A stretch of DNA of 64,000 nt from Bacteroidales bacterium 52_46 (GTDB lineage Bacteria; Bacteroidota; Bacteroidia; Bacteroidales; Muribaculaceae): the NCBI GenBank assembly GCA_001915385.1, contig MNQK01000033.1, positions 4,972-68,971 on the forward strand, read 5' to 3'. The notes under the pieces were generated by a model. That model was not told the origin of the DNA. It saw only the letters and a program-made list of their open reading frames with translations, and did no database searches. Each line of letters starts with the position of its first letter. Position 1 is the stretch's first letter. The translations under genes were made by a program, and so were the position numbers. Positions 63,827 through 64,000 of the stretch are shown here, piece by piece.

Positions 63827-64000
63827 TTTTCAACAAGAGTACAAGGGAACAGGAGCGCGGTTGAGGCTCACCCCTGAAACTGCAATATGCACCGTAAATT
63901 CGGGATCAATGCAAAAACTCAGTTGTTAAAATTCCGACAGCGGAGAGCCGGAGGCTCGAGGGTGTGCTTAACCGGGGTTCGGAGTACCGGGACGGTACGC

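Overview
The window is chromosomal DNA of a Bacteroidales bacterium, most likely a Muribaculaceae-type gut commensal. The evidence is two SusC/SusD pairs, surface lipoproteins with a Cys followed by acidic residues, the Bacteroidetes -7 promoter box (TAnnTTTG) in front of many genes, an argF'-proC-proB-proA cluster with the Pro90 typical of Bacteroides succinylornithine transcarbamylase, and a GH95 fucosidase. Core genes are GC-rich; the block at about 35.8-42.2 kb and parts of 6.0-10.3 kb are visibly AT-rich, which suggests acquired DNA.

Layout. 1-5.8 kb: panB (cut by the window edge), upp, and a minus-strand operon yfhO-like / small methyltransferase-like protein / xerD. 6.0-10.3 kb is an accessory island: a DUF4143 AAA ATPase behind stacked palindromes, a secreted protein, and an RloA/RloB (AbiL-like) pair bracketed by two near-identical 96-bp direct repeats. 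10.6-24.9 kb is housekeeping: ybeY, mnmG, a perfect parS site, apt, uvrC, rlmN, two DUF1573 proteins, meaB, argF', proC, proB, proA. 25.1-27.3 kb holds two head-to-head secreted starch-binding-like proteins that share leader, signal peptide, C-terminal tag and terminator but have different cores. 27.5-35.5 kb: rsmA-mgtE, a divergent pair with promoters abutting the start codons, an M28 peptidase/glutaminyl cyclase, sufE, mutS, and an SlyD-type isomerase with a metal-binding tail.

35.5-42.2 kb is the most unusual part. A structured RNA of about 300 nt with its own promoter and a terminator that can compete with other pairings lies directly before a five-gene AT-rich operon. The operon encodes a four-TM protein, a cytosolic GTPase with repeat units, two single-TM proteins and a lipoprotein, and is followed at once by a Fic-protein remnant. 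I recognise none of the partners and regard this as the best candidate for an undescribed system: a GTP-switch-controlled envelope apparatus, possibly for defence or conflict.

42.4-61.4 kb is a polysaccharide-utilization-like locus. A GH95 alpha-L-fucosidase is divergent from a seven-gene operon, FAS1(x4)-SusC-SusD-FAS1(x2)-FAS1(x2)-SusC-SusD, with no regulator in view. 61.4-64 kb: a palindromic MITE-like element, a pseudogene with an in-frame stop, rnpA-yidD-tatD and tRNA-Gln(UUG). parS beside mnmG, and rnpA-yidD, suggest an origin-proximal position.

Intergenic regions carry several families of GC-rich hairpin elements. No CRISPR array, transposase, rRNA or prophage was seen.
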